A stretch of 64,000 nucleotides of DNA, taken from assembly GCA_009823505.1 (NCBI GenBank), contig VZQC01005910.1, positions 2,340,065 to 2,404,064 on the forward strand. The letters run 5' to 3'. Position 1 is the first letter of the stretch. Every line of letters begins with the position of its first letter. The position numbers were made by a program, and so were the translations under genes. Below, piece by piece: positions 34,093 through 44,918 of this stretch. Under the pieces are notes generated by a model that did no database searches, was not told where the DNA came from, and was given only the letters and a program-made list of their open reading frames with translations. The DNA comes from Rhizomys pruinosus (taxonomy: Eukaryota > Chordata > Mammalia > Rodentia > Spalacidae).

Positions 34093-34288
34093 GGCATAGT
34101 TTTGATTATTCCACATAGATGTTTCCCTCTTTGCTGCTGTCTATACACCTGCTGTACATTGTGTGAGTGTGAGAAGCCTAGCTTCCATGGTCTGAGCAGG
34201 TACCCTCATTTGTATAATCCAGTATTTACCAAACTTCAGAAGGTAAAGTTTCCATCTGGAAAGAGTTGTTTGCTTTTGCATCATAGCA

Positions 34289-34828
34289 ATGGTTACTCTC
34301 TGTGAGAGTCTAGTACAAACGTGTGGCTTAGAAATATGGATGCTTCCCTTCATGCTTAAAGTCCTAGAGAGAATTAGACTAGAGGGAACATTCCTCAACA
34401 TAATCAATGCCATCTACAACAAACCCACTGCCAACATCATCCTAAATGGGGAAAAATTAGGTGCATTCCTCTTAAAGGCAGGAACCCAGCAAGGCTGCCC
34501 TCTATCCCCACTCCTCTTCAAAATAGTGCTTGAAATGCTTGCTAGGGCAATAAGGCAAGAAAGGGAAATTAAAAGAGTGCTAATCGGAAAAGAGGAAATA
34601 AAACTATCCCCTTTTGCAGATGATATGATAGTTTACCTAAGGGATGCTAAAAACTCCACCAGAAAACTCCTAGAAATGATTAAAGTTTTCAGTAAAGTGG
34701 CGGGATACAAATTTAACCTGGAAAAATCAGTAGCCTTTCTCTACACCAACAATAAGCAACTGGAGAAGGAATATAAGGAGACCTTCTTAATCACAATAGC
34801 CTCAAAAATTACCTGGGAACAAACCTAA
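34289..34828 (+). pseudogene. L1 reverse-transcriptase open frame (179 codons)
   Basis: The first ~20 residues come from flanking DNA. From about residue 20 the frame follows RT fingers/palm: [30 protein letters not shown] at 34613-34624, and [15 protein letters not shown]. The catalytic Asp pair is intact, but the upstream Asp region and endonuclease are missing and the frame stops at 34828, so no active enzyme is expected. Confidence 0.85.
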
Positions 34829-35608
34829 CCAAAGACACCAAAGATCTCTATAACAAAAAATTTAAAACCCTAAAGAAGGAGATTGAAGATGACATCAAAA
34901 GATGGAAAGACCTATGCTCATGGGTTGGAAAAACTAATATAGTAAAAATGTCCATTCTACCCAAATTAATATACAGATTCAATGCAATCCAAATCAAAAT
35001 CCCCATGAGCTTCTTCACAGACTTGGAAAAAAAAGCCTTAAATTCATACAAAAAAACAAAAGACCCTGAGTAGCTAAAGCAACCCTGAGTGAAAAGTCCA
35101 ATACAGGGGAGGGTTATTTTACCAGTCTTCAAGTTATATTTCAGGGCTATAGCCATAAAGACAGCCTGGTACTGGCACAAAACAGACCTGTTGACCAATG
35201 GAACAAAATTGAAGATCCAAACTTGAGCTCACACAATTTCAGCCACCTCATATTCAACAAAGGGACATAGGCATAGGAAAAGGCTTTCTAAATCAAACAG
35301 CAGCTGTGTAGGAAATAAGGCCAACAGTTGACAAATGAAACTCAAAAACTTCATTAAACTCAAAAGCTTCTGTACAGCAAAAGAAACAATCAGGGAAGTG
35401 AAGAGAAAACCCACAGAGTGGGAAGAAAGCTTCACCAGTGATACATCTGACAGAGCCTTAATATCCAGAATATATAGACTACTCAAAAAACCAAGAAGTA
35501 AGAAAATAAATGACTCGCTCAAAAGATGGAGTAAAGAGCTGAACAGAGACTTAACCAGTGAGGGAGTAAAGATGGCTGAGCAATATCTTAAAAAAACTGT
35601 TCAACATT

Positions 35609-37267
35609 GGACTGGCCATGGACTGCACAGAGTGGGGGAAGTTGAAGATGCTGGTACAGGACTGGCTGCTCTGCTGGGTGCTTTCACTTCAGGGGGCTGG
35701 GCAGACTCACCAGGGGCCCTTCTGAGCCTTTTTTATCTTTTCTTTTACTGGGACTGCTTGGAAGTGGCTATTTTGTTTGTGAGAAAGACGTGCAGAAGGA
35801 TTCTCAAGCTTTCTGTTTCTCTTTAATGTAGTTTTGTTTCCTTTTTGCAGCACCACTGTGCAACTATGCATTGTATTTCATAACCTTTTGTGCTAGGTAG
35901 ATGCCTGTGGCTTTTTAACTTGGGGGGAGGTGGAGGGATTGCAAATGAAGGGACTTTTTACATGGATCTTTTTAACCTCAGTTGATTGGGGGGAGGGGGA
36001 TATTTGGTTCTAGGGTCATACAAGCTCTATCCCAAAGAAAAATCCAAATGTTAATAATATTAGCCTGATGCAGATACCAAAGATAATTTTTTTCCTGCAG
36101 AACCTTAGACTTGTGTATTAAGTACAATTACCCAGCACTTGCATTAGTCTAACCTCAGTGATTCCAAAGCTTAGATGTATATTTTGGTATATTTCTGGGA
36201 TATTAAAAGAAACTGTTGTTTAACTTCTTATTTATTTCAGTGTAATGCTCTTAAAGTCATAGCATGAAAATAATTGAGCTGTCCTAGTCTTAGTAGTTTG
36301 AAATAATAGTATTTTTGTATGTTTTGGGTGTGTCTATGTATGTATTAAAATAACAGTTTTCACTGCCTAGGTGTTCATAATAAAATATGAAAAAGTTCTA
36401 AATGTACATACTGCTCAGTAATAACCCTCCATTGTGTTGACTTGGATGCATAGACACTGATTATTGTGCCCAACTGGGATTTGGTTTTAAAGAGATGGTG
36501 ATCGTGTTTTTCTAAAGATGTTGCTTTCTTCTATCTGTAAAGATCTTAACTTCCTTGCCTTTTCTTCCTTTTTTTAAAATATTGACTCACGGGTATTTTT
36601 CCACTGTTGTCAAGGGAGGAACATAAGGGGAATTGGCCCCCGGGCCTTCCAAACCTTTTTGTTTTATGTACTTTAAAATGTGAGTTTGAGTTCTTTGTGG
36701 AAACCTGAGATATGATGTAAATGGTTCTTTCCAGAATTGTCCAGCAGCTTTAATGAGGCAGTGGAGATTTCTGAGTCCTGTTGGGCATCCTCTCACTTTT
36801 CTTCTTAAGATGACTCTGCAGTCTGGGTGGCTATCATATACCCTCACTGCCCCAGAGCGCCTGTTTAGCCATTTATCCTCTGGCGGAAATATTTTCCAAA
36901 ATTCATCTGGTAACTCGGAGCTCTGGCCCTTGTTATCTGTGCCCCTGGGAAACACATTTTCTTGGTTTGAAAAACCTGAAACAACCAATTCTAGTCGTTG
37001 GGGATTAGCTGGTGCCTCCAGAGGCCTGAGGAAGTGGTGGGGACTGTGAGGACTGTGAGTGTCTCTTGAAAAGTGCCCTTTCTGTGATTCCCCTCCTGGG
37101 GCTGCCTGGGGGGCTGTAGCTTGGGAGAGATTGTGTCAGAATGAAATGGTAGGTTTTGTGTAGATGCATTTGTCTGCTGTAATTTTTTACATATATTAAA
37201 CATGTAAATATAATTGTACAGTTCCAATTTCTGTTGTAAAACATCATTAAACCATTTTCCAAGTGTT
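35609..37267 (+). pseudogene. Processed retrocopy of a host mRNA (mostly 3' UTR), parent not identified
   Basis: A 1.66-kb block unlike any repeat here interrupts L1 ORF2. It ends with ATTAAA (37246-37251) followed 16 bp later by an A run. It is flanked by similar repeats: aaaaaactgttcaacatt (35591-35608) and aaaaaagtgttcaacatc (37269-37286). L1 ORF2 continues in register on the other side. These are the marks of an L1-mobilised, 5'-truncated mRNA copy. Any coding end would be within the first ~220 bp; I could not identify it. The rest is T-rich with G-rich pieces, like a mammalian 3' UTR. A 133-codon minus-strand frame (36587-36988) is probably fortuitous. Confidence 0.82.
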
Positions 37268-37912
37268 AAAAAAAGTGTTCAACATCATTAATAATTAAGG
37301 AAATGCAAGTTGAAACCATTCTCAGATATCATCTCACTCCAATAAGACTGGCTAAAATAAAGAAAACAAAAGGCACCAAATGCTGGAGAGGTTGTGGGGA
37401 AAGGGGAACACTCATCCACTGCTGGTAGGAATGTAAACTTGTACAACCACTATGGAAATCAATGTGGAGAACCCTTAAAAGACTCAAAATGAGCTTACCA
37501 CCTAACCCAGTCATACCACTCCTGGGTAATATACCCACAAGACTCATCCTACTACAAAGATACATACACATCTATGTTTATTGCAGCTTTCTTAACAATA
37601 GGGAAGAGCTGGAACCAACACAAATGCCCCTCAACTGATGAGTGGATGACAAAAAAGTGGAACATCTACACAATGGAGTACTATTCCGCAGTAAAGAAAG
37701 ATGGCATTATGAACTTTGCAGGTAAATGGATGGAGTTCAAAGCCATTATGCTAAGTGAAGTAACACAGTCCCAGAAAAAAAAGGCAAATGGTTTCCCTTA
37801 TTTGTGGATGCCAACATGAAATCCCCAGTTGAAAGGCAAGCTGAGCAATGTTATTGGTATATTTCTTTTTATCTGAGAGCAACTGTGCTGTTATAATGTG
37901 AATCTCTCTCTC

Positions 37913-38921
37913 TTTTTATAAAAAATAAGATTGTTTATAGTTGTGGCATACCACCCAAGTTCAATTCTTAGCACCTATGTTGGGCAGCTCATAACCACCT
38001 ATAACTCCAGCTTCTGGGGTTCTGATACCTTCTGGCCTCCATGGACACCTGCATTCACATGCATAAATGGACACACATGCATGCACATATTTTTTTAAAT
38101 AAAAAATAAACACAAATCTTTAAAGGAATCCCTGAGCCATCTTGATGCCAAAGTTCAAACTCTGCTGCCCTCTGATAAGAACCTTCCAACCTACATATTA
38201 TTGGCTATTTTAGAAGAGACTAATTAGGATAAACGGAAGTGAGATGGCTCCTGCATCTCCCTCCCCCACATTCTGTCGCCTGCTGGGCCTCACCTCCTGA
38301 GGCTTCTTCCTACCACCCCACCCTCCTCTTCCTACACTCCTTCACATTCCCATCCCACAAGCTTGCCACTTGCCATTTCCTCTTCTGGAATGTTCTTCCC
38401 CCAGTTATCCCCAAGAAGGCTTTCCGCATCTTGTCTAAATCAGTTCAGAAGAACCTTGCTCAACACCCTTTCCAGTTTCCCTTGCTAATGTAGTGATACA
38501 CCACAGAAATCCCAACAGGGAGGAGGTAGAGATGGTAAGTTTATGAGTTCAATCTAGTCTGGGTTATGTAGCAAGCTCCTGTTTCAAAGAATGAATGAGT
38601 GAATGAACGAGTGAATGAATAAAGTATGCTGGCCAGCCACTACACAAGCTACCACACCAACCTCCATCTACATGTTATTTTTCTCCCTTGCATGGTTCCT
38701 GCCTGGCATTATTTCTGCCACTTTTTGGACAAACATTTTCTGCTGTTCCACAACTTTGCCTGTTTCCTAATCTGCAATCCCATTTCCGTTAGTTTACAGA
38801 GGCATTTTCCATTTTTGTCACCCCAGAACAACAAATACTAGCTACACTTTTTCCATCACGTTGGTCCTTATTTTTGTCAACAAAGACAGATTCACGTTTT
38901 CTGCATCTCTTTGCCAAATGG
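37913..38921. other. 1-kb foreign segment inside the L1 3' UTR
   Basis: L1 text stops after tataatgtgaatctc and resumes with taatgggctctagaattgac, which are adjacent in the L1 at 6568-6600. The inserted block begins T-rich, carries a B2/B3-like SINE (37930-38125) and a short GAATGAGT-type repeat (38588-38622). It has no recognised gene. Candidate flanks gtgaatctct and gtgaggtct are too weak to call a TSD. Confidence 0.6.
37930..38125 (+). mobile_element. B2/B3-like SINE, diverged
   Basis: Contains caattcttagcacctatg, ataactccagcttctgggg and gcctccatggacacctgc followed by an A-rich end. This fits an old tRNA-derived SINE of the B2/B3 group with a damaged head. Confidence 0.6.
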
Positions 38922-39371
38922 TGAGGTCTAATGGGCTCTAGAATTGACCTACCACTTATTTTCAGACATTGTAATCACCGTATATGGGTGGGAGATATGT
39001 ATTCATATTTTAGAGTAATATAAAATTAAAGGGAAATGTAAATGCCAAAACATATTTTGGAATTAACACAGAGTTTATTCTCAGAGGTCATAATTTTGAT
39101 ACATATGTGATGTTTATATAGGTATATTTTGGAGCAATACAAAGGGGAGGGAACATAAGGACTGGGTCAAAGAACTGACTGATACAGTTAAATTCTTCCC
39201 AAAACAACAAGCCTCTGCAGAAAAAAAAATCTTTGGAAAGACTGAGAGAAAGATGTAAGACATGTATGGCAGAGTGCATGAACTGGGGTGGGGTGGGGGA
39301 CAGGGAGAGGGGAATGAGTCTAAATTGGACTGAAAGATGATGTAAGAAATACACAAAACATCAATAAAATA

Positions 39372-40751
39372 TTTTTTTACAAATTCATTATATTTATTAT
39401 ATGCATTAAAGTACAATAGTATGTTATTTTCCATATGTGAAAAAGAGTGATTGTTGAAACTGAAAAAGAAAAGAACCATGTATGCTTTCAGAAGCTTCCC
39501 AGTGCTTTACGCAGCGTACTTTGAAGAGCTCTGCTGTGGTGGTGGAGTCGCCATTTGCCTTTTGCCATTGTGTTTAGCTATTAGTCATCTGTACTTCTAA
39601 AAGACCCATTTAATCAAGATGCCAGTGTATTTTGTAGCTTTGATCTGTAAGATTTGGACATGTAGATCCACTGGTGACCACTTACATGTGTATAAAATAG
39701 TATTCTACTGAGTTGGGTGTTTTTTCCCGTAGGATACCTTTTTGGAGGTGAAATTAAGTATAGATTTTGAATTAACTGGCTTGGAAAGACAAAGCCACAG
39801 ATCTTTTTTCATTGGGAGGATGGAGCTTATTTTTTTTTTTTTTAAAGTAACTGTATATACTGTTTGGGTTTTGAGGGCGGCAAATTTTGGTCTCACCAAT
39901 CCATTGTAAAACAGTAAAATGGAAACATGGAAGTGTTTTCCAGCTAAATGATTTCAGCTGAGTTCAAAGCCCTCTTTCTCAGAACCTGCCTGTAATTAAT
40001 TGCTCTATCAGTATCAGGTGCTTGAGTTATTTTGCGTACAGCACTTCTAAGGGTGATGTTACCTACTGCAGGCATCCTGGCCAAGGCAGTATTTAAGGAT
40101 TCCTCTCTCCAAAGCTCTCTGTCTGAAAATTTTCCTCTTTGCCAGTGGTAGAACTTATATCCAGAAAAATGAGAAGTTATTTGTGGTTCAATGTATTCAT
40201 GTGGACTTTCCAAAAACTTTACATGAGCTGAAGCTATCATAATAACAGCACTGCGGCAAACACTGCTCACACACTTTACACAACCTCGAAAATGACAGCA
40301 TGGTGGGCCATTAATCAGCTGCGGAGATTTGAATGTTTCTTCTCCAAATGTAATGTGACTTTCCCTGTGACCACTTCTTATGACTTTGGTAATATTTAAA
40401 TGACAACCAGTTGCTTCTGCAATTTGGTAATTATGAATAATTCTGAGCTTCGACTGGAATCTTTTAAATGCTGTTGCACAGAGAAAGAATATCTTCTGTT
40501 TTCTGCCTCCAGCAAAGACTTTTGAAGGGTCAGCAGCAGGGGATGAGTGTGTGATGGCATCGATCCCTGAGATTTCCCATTCATTACAGGATTTCCCATT
40601 AGGGATGTTTTAGGCAGCATAGAATTGAAGGTTAAACAGGATTGTTGTTTGAGGCATGCAATTAGGAGCCGGGCAGGAATTGTAAGTATATAACTGTGGT
40701 CGGGAATTTTCTGTCTTAGAAGAGTCTAGTGTTTGACAGAACAAAGTTTGG
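39372..40751 (-). pseudogene. Processed retrocopy with a nearly intact reading frame, parent not identified
   Basis: On the minus strand the block ends with AATAAA (complement of 39393-39398) and an A tail (T run 39372-39378). The repeat AATAAAATA flanks it (39363-39371 and 40752-40760). There are no intron-like breaks. A frame runs without stops from 40609 to a TAG at 39944 (221 codons). The same frame is open upstream from about 40750 to a single TAA at 40612-40610 (46 codons). The protein part has a Cys cluster CC-x4-C-x2-C-x4-C at about 40303-40255 and a basic C-terminus. About 570 bp of 3' UTR follow. I do not recognise the parent gene. It inserted at the tail of the plus-strand L1. Confidence 0.72.
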
Positions 40752-40777
40752 AATAAAATAAAATAAAGTAAAAGAAC

Positions 40778-40965
40778 TCTAATCTTGGCTCTGCTACTTT
40801 CTAGATGGCTAACCTTGGGAATATTATTTATCTGCTCTGCACCTCTGTGAAGTGAGAGATTAGTGTCCTTGCAGGTACACTATGAGAAGAATACCACTAC
40901 TCTGTGGCTTAGAGTTATTGTAAGGATCATTAGCAGCTAGCAACTAACACTCTTGTTCATTTATT
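40778..40965 (+). mobile_element. MIR SINE (ancient)
   Basis: Core text ttggctctgctactttctag, aaccttgggaatattattta and ctctgcacctctgtgaagtg matches the MIR core (cells of the type 'cctcagtttc'). Diverged, as expected for a pre-placental repeat. Confidence 0.65.
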
Positions 40966-41373
40966 CAATCAGTGGATTTGTGTTAGCTTACCACTATGCT
41001 AGGGAGAGAGCTAGAATGAGTGAGCAGGGAAGAATAGAATCCCGCTGTCATGAGATTTACATTCTATTTGGGGTGGGGTAGGCAAACTGACATTCGTGTT
41101 GGTTGAACTTTGTGATTAGTGACATAAAAGAATACAGCAAGGTGGTAGAATACAACCAGGTGAGGGAGATCAGGGGAAGTCAGTGGGCACGGAAGGTGAA
41201 GTTGACCTTTGGATGACTATCAAGGCCATGTGGGATAAGCCTACCAGACAGGTCTCCTTCTGAGTGCAGCACCTTCCTCCCTGCAGGGGCTTGTCAGGTT
41301 GGCTTTCTCCACAGACTCAAAGATGAGGCAGACTCGTCATCTTACTCCAGTTTCCTATAAAGACAGATGATAA
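40966..41373. other. Possible ancient L2/MIR-related tail, otherwise unassigned
   Basis: Text from 40958 (ttcatttattcaatcagtgg, accactatgctagggagag, gagatttacattctatttgg) resembles an ancient interspersed repeat of L2/MIR age. No gene seen. Confidence 0.4.
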
Positions 41374-41401
41374 ACACCACCACCACCACCAACAACAACA
41401 G
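41374..41401 (+). repeat. (CAC)n(AAC)n triplet tract
   Basis: Six CAC-type then four AAC-type triplets. Confidence 0.85.
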
Positions 41402-41699
41402 TTGGATGATTTTTGAACTCTTAGAGTGTTTAATGGTATGTTGAAAGTCACATCAATTTGATAGATTTTGTTCTAGGTAGGACACATTTTTGTTTTCTTT
41501 TGAATGCATATAAGCACATTATAAAAACAAATTGAATCAGCATCAAAAGTTCCTTTAAAGAGAGCCTTCTCACTCTGAGAGGTGTCTCCCCATTCCCATT
41601 TGATTTTTCTCCAGAACCATTGGTAGCATTTCTAGGACTGTTCTGTGAGTAGGCAAGAACATGTACACACACATCCTTTATACACAATGTCTGCACCTT
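41402..41699. other. No recognisable feature
   Basis: Unassigned spacer before the SINE cluster. Confidence 0.4.
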
Positions 41700-41700
41700 G

Positions 41701-41797
41701 TTTTTTTTTTTTTATTTATTTCGGTGCTAGGGATTGAGCTTAGGGTCTTACATATGCCAGGCAAGTGATCTACTACTGAGCTCCATCCCCAGCACTT
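41701..41797 (-). mobile_element. ID SINE, minus strand
   Basis: A T run followed by gtgctagggattgagcttag, gccaggcaagtgatctact and gctccatccccagcac is the reverse complement of an ID (tRNA-Ala-like) element with its A tail. Confidence 0.82.
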
Positions 41798-41869
41798 TAC
41801 ACTGCTTTCTTTTCATTTAATGTTAGATGTTAAAATGCTTCCTTTGTCATTGGTATAAAGTTGGTTCAC

Positions 41870-42091
41870 TATTTTTTAATTTTAACTTTATGTATATGAG
41901 TACTTTGTCTGCATCTATGGAAATGCACCTGTGTCATGCATTGCCCATGGAGGCCAGGAGAAGGTGTCACATCCCCGGAACTGGAGTTATGGGAAGTTAT
42001 TAGCTTCCATATGGTTGCTGGGAACTGAACCTGGGTTCTCTGCAAGAGCAGCCAGTGCTCTTAACTACTGCTGAGCCATCTCTTCTGCCCT
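41870..42091 (-). mobile_element. B2 SINE, older copy
   Basis: Minus-strand B2 with diverged head (ctgagccatctcttctgccc). The flanks gttggttca at both sides (about 41861 and 42093) are a probable TSD. Confidence 0.88.
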
Positions 42092-42230
42092 AGGTTGGTT
42101 CATTCTTTTTGATGGCTGCAGAGTATATTACTGTATGAGCTAACTCGTATTTATCCCTCTTTAGTGAATCAACATTTAGAAATCTCTAGTTTTTTATTAT
42201 TGTAAACATGTTGCAGGGAACATTTAAAAA

Positions 42231-42477
42231 ATTTTTTTATTTAATTTTTATTTATTTCTGTATGTGTGTGAATGTACTGTCTGCATGCAGGTTTGTGCAC
42301 CCGTGTCGTGCAACGCCGTGGAGGTCAGAAGAGGGTCTCGGATTCCCCTGGAACTGGAGTTCTCCTGGAATTGGAGTTTCAGACGGTTTTCGGCCGCCAT
42401 GTGGGTGCTGGGGATCAAACCCAGGTCCTCTGTAAGAGCGGTCGGCGCTCTTAACTGCTAGGCCATCTCTCCAGCCC
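42231..42477 (-). mobile_element. B2 SINE, long form
   Basis: Minus-strand B2 with the 17-bp duplication. TSD agggaacattt(t)aaaa at about 42216-42230 and 42478-42492. Confidence 0.95.
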
Positions 42478-42529
42478 AGGGAACATTTTAAAATATTTTT
42501 ATTATTATTATTATTATTTAATATTTATA

Positions 42530-42759
42530 TTATTTAAAAAATATTTATTTATTATTTTTTATGTGTATGAATGTACTTTCTGCATGTAGGTTGGTGCGCC
42601 TGTGTTGGGCAATGCCTCGGAGGTCAGAAGAGGGCGTTGGATTCCTCTGGAACTGGAGTTAAAGATGGTTCGTAGCCGCCATGTGGGTGCTGGGAATCGA
42701 ACCTGGGTCCTCTGCAAGAGCAGTGGGTACTCTTAACCTCTGAGCCATCTCTCCAGCAC
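42530..42759 (-). mobile_element. B2 SINE, short form
   Basis: Minus-strand B2 (aatgtactttctgcatgtag, gaggtcagaagagggcgttg, gccatctctccagcacc) following an (ATT)n tract at 42499-42520. Confidence 0.93.
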
Positions 42760-42772
42760 CAAATATTTTATT

Positions 42773-42957
42773 ATTTTTATTTTACATGTATGAGTGCACT
42801 GTCTGCATGTATATAAGTACACCCATGTTGTCCAATGCCTGCAGAGGTCAGAAGAGGGCATGGATGGTTGTTAGCTGCCATGTGGGTGCTGAAATTTGAA
42901 CTTGGGTCTTCTGTAAGAACAGCCATTGCTGTTAATTGCTGAGCCATCTCTCCAGGC
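42773..42957 (-). mobile_element. B2 SINE, diverged
   Basis: Minus-strand B2, shortened in the middle (gcactgtctgcatgtatata, gccatctctccaggcccc). It ends at a run of C (42957-42968). Confidence 0.87.
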
Positions 42958-43559
42958 CCCCCCCCCCCACCAATTTCCTTTTCCGTGAAGCTCATTGGGG
43001 AAATGGACACTTTCAGAGGACATCTTCAGCAGTCTCTGCTCTGGTAGCCCTGAATACCTACCTCACTCTTGTCAGTATCTGTGTATCTGAGACTGCTGGC
43101 ACCAAAAAAAAAAAAAAAAATAATAATAATAATAATAATAATCCAGGAACTATGGACTCCCCCTGATGGTTTGAACTGGTTTAGAGCCTCCCTGTGAACC
43201 CTCTGACCAGGTCCAGTTTTTGAACATGCATTTCCCTTATATTCCATGACATACTGTATCAGGCCTTTGTCTGGAGGGCCAGGCATAAGGAAAGGGGAAG
43301 GGGAAATGTAGCAAGTTGGGAGGGAGGAAATAAAGATGATCAGAGGTGGAAAGTAAGACAAAACAGAGCCAGAATGCCATTTAGAAAGTCACCTTTGTTT
43401 TATTAGCCTATATTCACTGCATCAATAAATGGGTTTCATTATGATATTCTATACATGCATATCATATACTTTGATAATATTCACCCTATTTCTGTCTTCT
43501 GTTCTTTCCCTTCTCTTGTCTAGTCTCACTGGTCCACCATTTTCCTAAATAGTCTTAAA
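42958..43559. other. No gene; C run and A/(AAT)n tract
   Basis: Poly-C at 42957-42968 and an A run plus (AAT)n at 43104-43142. The rest is unassigned. Confidence 0.5.
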
Positions 43560-43606
43560 TTTATTATTACTATTATCATTATTATTATTATTATTATTAT
43601 TATTTA
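43560..43606 (+). repeat. (ATT)n microsatellite
   Basis: Interrupted ATT repeats adjoining a minus-strand B1. Confidence 0.93.
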
Positions 43607-43607
43607 T

Positions 43608-43727
43608 TAACTTGAGACAGGGTCTGGACCTTGAAATGTAGATCAGGTTGGTCTCAAACACACAGATCCACCTGCCTCTGTTTCTTGAATGCTGAGACTA
43701 AAGGTATGCTCTATTGCTTGGCCTTAT
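43608..43727 (-). mobile_element. Old B1 SINE
   Basis: Diverged minus-strand B1: gagacagggtctggaccttg, agatccacctgcctctg, ctgagactaaaggtatgctc. Confidence 0.8.
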
Positions 43728-43739
43728 GTCATATTTTTT

Positions 43740-44310
43740 TTAAATTAGATTTTTCATATGAGAGAAAACAAGCTATATTTGTCTTTCTGTGTCAGATTTA
43801 TTTTGCTTAGCATGATGATTTCCAGTTCCATCCATTTTCCTGAAAATGACATAATTTTGTTTTCTTTATGTTTGAGTAAAATTCCACTTTGTATGTATAC
43901 ACCACACTTTCTTTTTCTATTCGTCTGATGATGGACACCTGGGCTGGTACCATGGGTTGGCTGTTGTGAATGATGCCACAGTGAACATGAATGTACAGGT
44001 ATCTTTGCTGCATGCTGACTTTGTTCCTCTGGGTATTTACACAGGAGAGGCATAGATAGATGAAAAAGTGGCTTTACTTTGAGTTCTTTCCTGGAGAAAC
44101 TCTATACTGTTTTCTATATTGGCTGGACACATTCACCAACAGAGCATTATGGATCATTTTCTCCCACATCCTCACTAGCACTTGTTATTGCTTCTCAGCA
44201 TTAGTAATTCTGACAGGGTGAGGTAGAATCTCACAGTAGTTTTGATTTGTATTTCCTTGATGCCTCAGATGTTTGTAGGTTTTTCATATATCTATTGGCC
44301 TCAAACTTGT
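43740..44310 (-). mobile_element. Ancient L1 (L1M-type) ORF2-end fragment, minus strand
   Basis: Ordered text of an old mammalian L1 on the minus strand: atgatttccagttccatcc, gtttgagtaaaattccac, ctgggctggtaccatgggtt, agtaattctgacagggtgag and tttgatttgtatttccttga. Much more diverged than the rodent-specific L1s nearby. Confidence 0.85.
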
Positions 44311-44691
44311 TATCAAACTCCCAAATATTGCATTTACAGGTATGTCTCCCCACATTTAGGTCAGAAAACCATCTTTCCTGTTGTTATTATAACACTTGTC
44401 TTTTCTGGATTTAATTTCTTTAAATTTTTTGTTGTGAAAGGAGTCTTTGAACCAACAGTTTCTAATTCATGTGAATATATTCTTCATTAGCAGTATCTTC
44501 AGGATCAGCCACATCACTGATGCTCAGTTTGTTTCTTTGCTTGCTGTTGAGAAGGGGGTGGGATTCCACAAGGTTCCTGAGGATTAGAACCTATAACCTA
44601 TAATTGAGAGAAGGGGTGGGGGTCAAGGCTCTGGGCCATTCAGTTTTGTATTCATCAAAAATATTGTTTTAAAAGACTCGTTTTGTTTTCA

Positions 44692-44693
<2 letters not shown>
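44311..44693. other. No recognisable feature
   Basis: Unassigned. It may hold further diverged L1M sequence. Confidence 0.4.

Positions 44694-44736
<43 letters not shown>
44694..44736 (+). repeat. (GT)n microsatellite
   Basis: About twenty GT units next to a SINE end. Confidence 0.95.
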
Positions 44737-44739
<3 letters not shown>

Positions 44740-44918
44740 CCTGTTTCCCTGCCATGTATGAGTGGGTATCTTCAGATGTTAGAAGAGGGCATTAGATCCT
44801 CAGGAGCTGGAGGGACAGATGGTTGTGAGCTGCCTGATATAGGTGCTGGGAATTGAACTCTGGTCTTCTGCAAGAACAGCAAGCACTCTTAACTGCTGAG
44901 CCATCTTGCTAGCCCCAG
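44740..44918 (-). mobile_element. B2/B3-type SINE
   Basis: Minus-strand SINE: tgttagaagagggcattaga, tgggaattgaactctggtct, ctcttaactgctgagccatc. Its tail adjoins the (GT)n tract. Confidence 0.8.

Larger units (their letters stand above)
34345..39371 (+). mobile_element. 5'-truncated L1, plus strand, split by a retrocopy and a 1-kb insertion
   Basis: ORF2 from within the RT (34345-35608) resumes after a retrocopy at 37268-37912. The 3' UTR resumes after a second insertion at 38922-39371, with a G-rich tract near 39285-39318 and AATAAA-like end. Text is collinear with the full-length L1 at 652-7033. The 5' end lies in the RT; no TSD was found because a second retrocopy occupies the 3' flank. 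Confidence 0.87.

Noticed and set aside
36587..36988. 133-codon minus-strand frame in the retrocopy
   Set aside because: The poly(A) signal and tail show the retrocopy's sense strand is plus; this frame is antisense to a 3' UTR.
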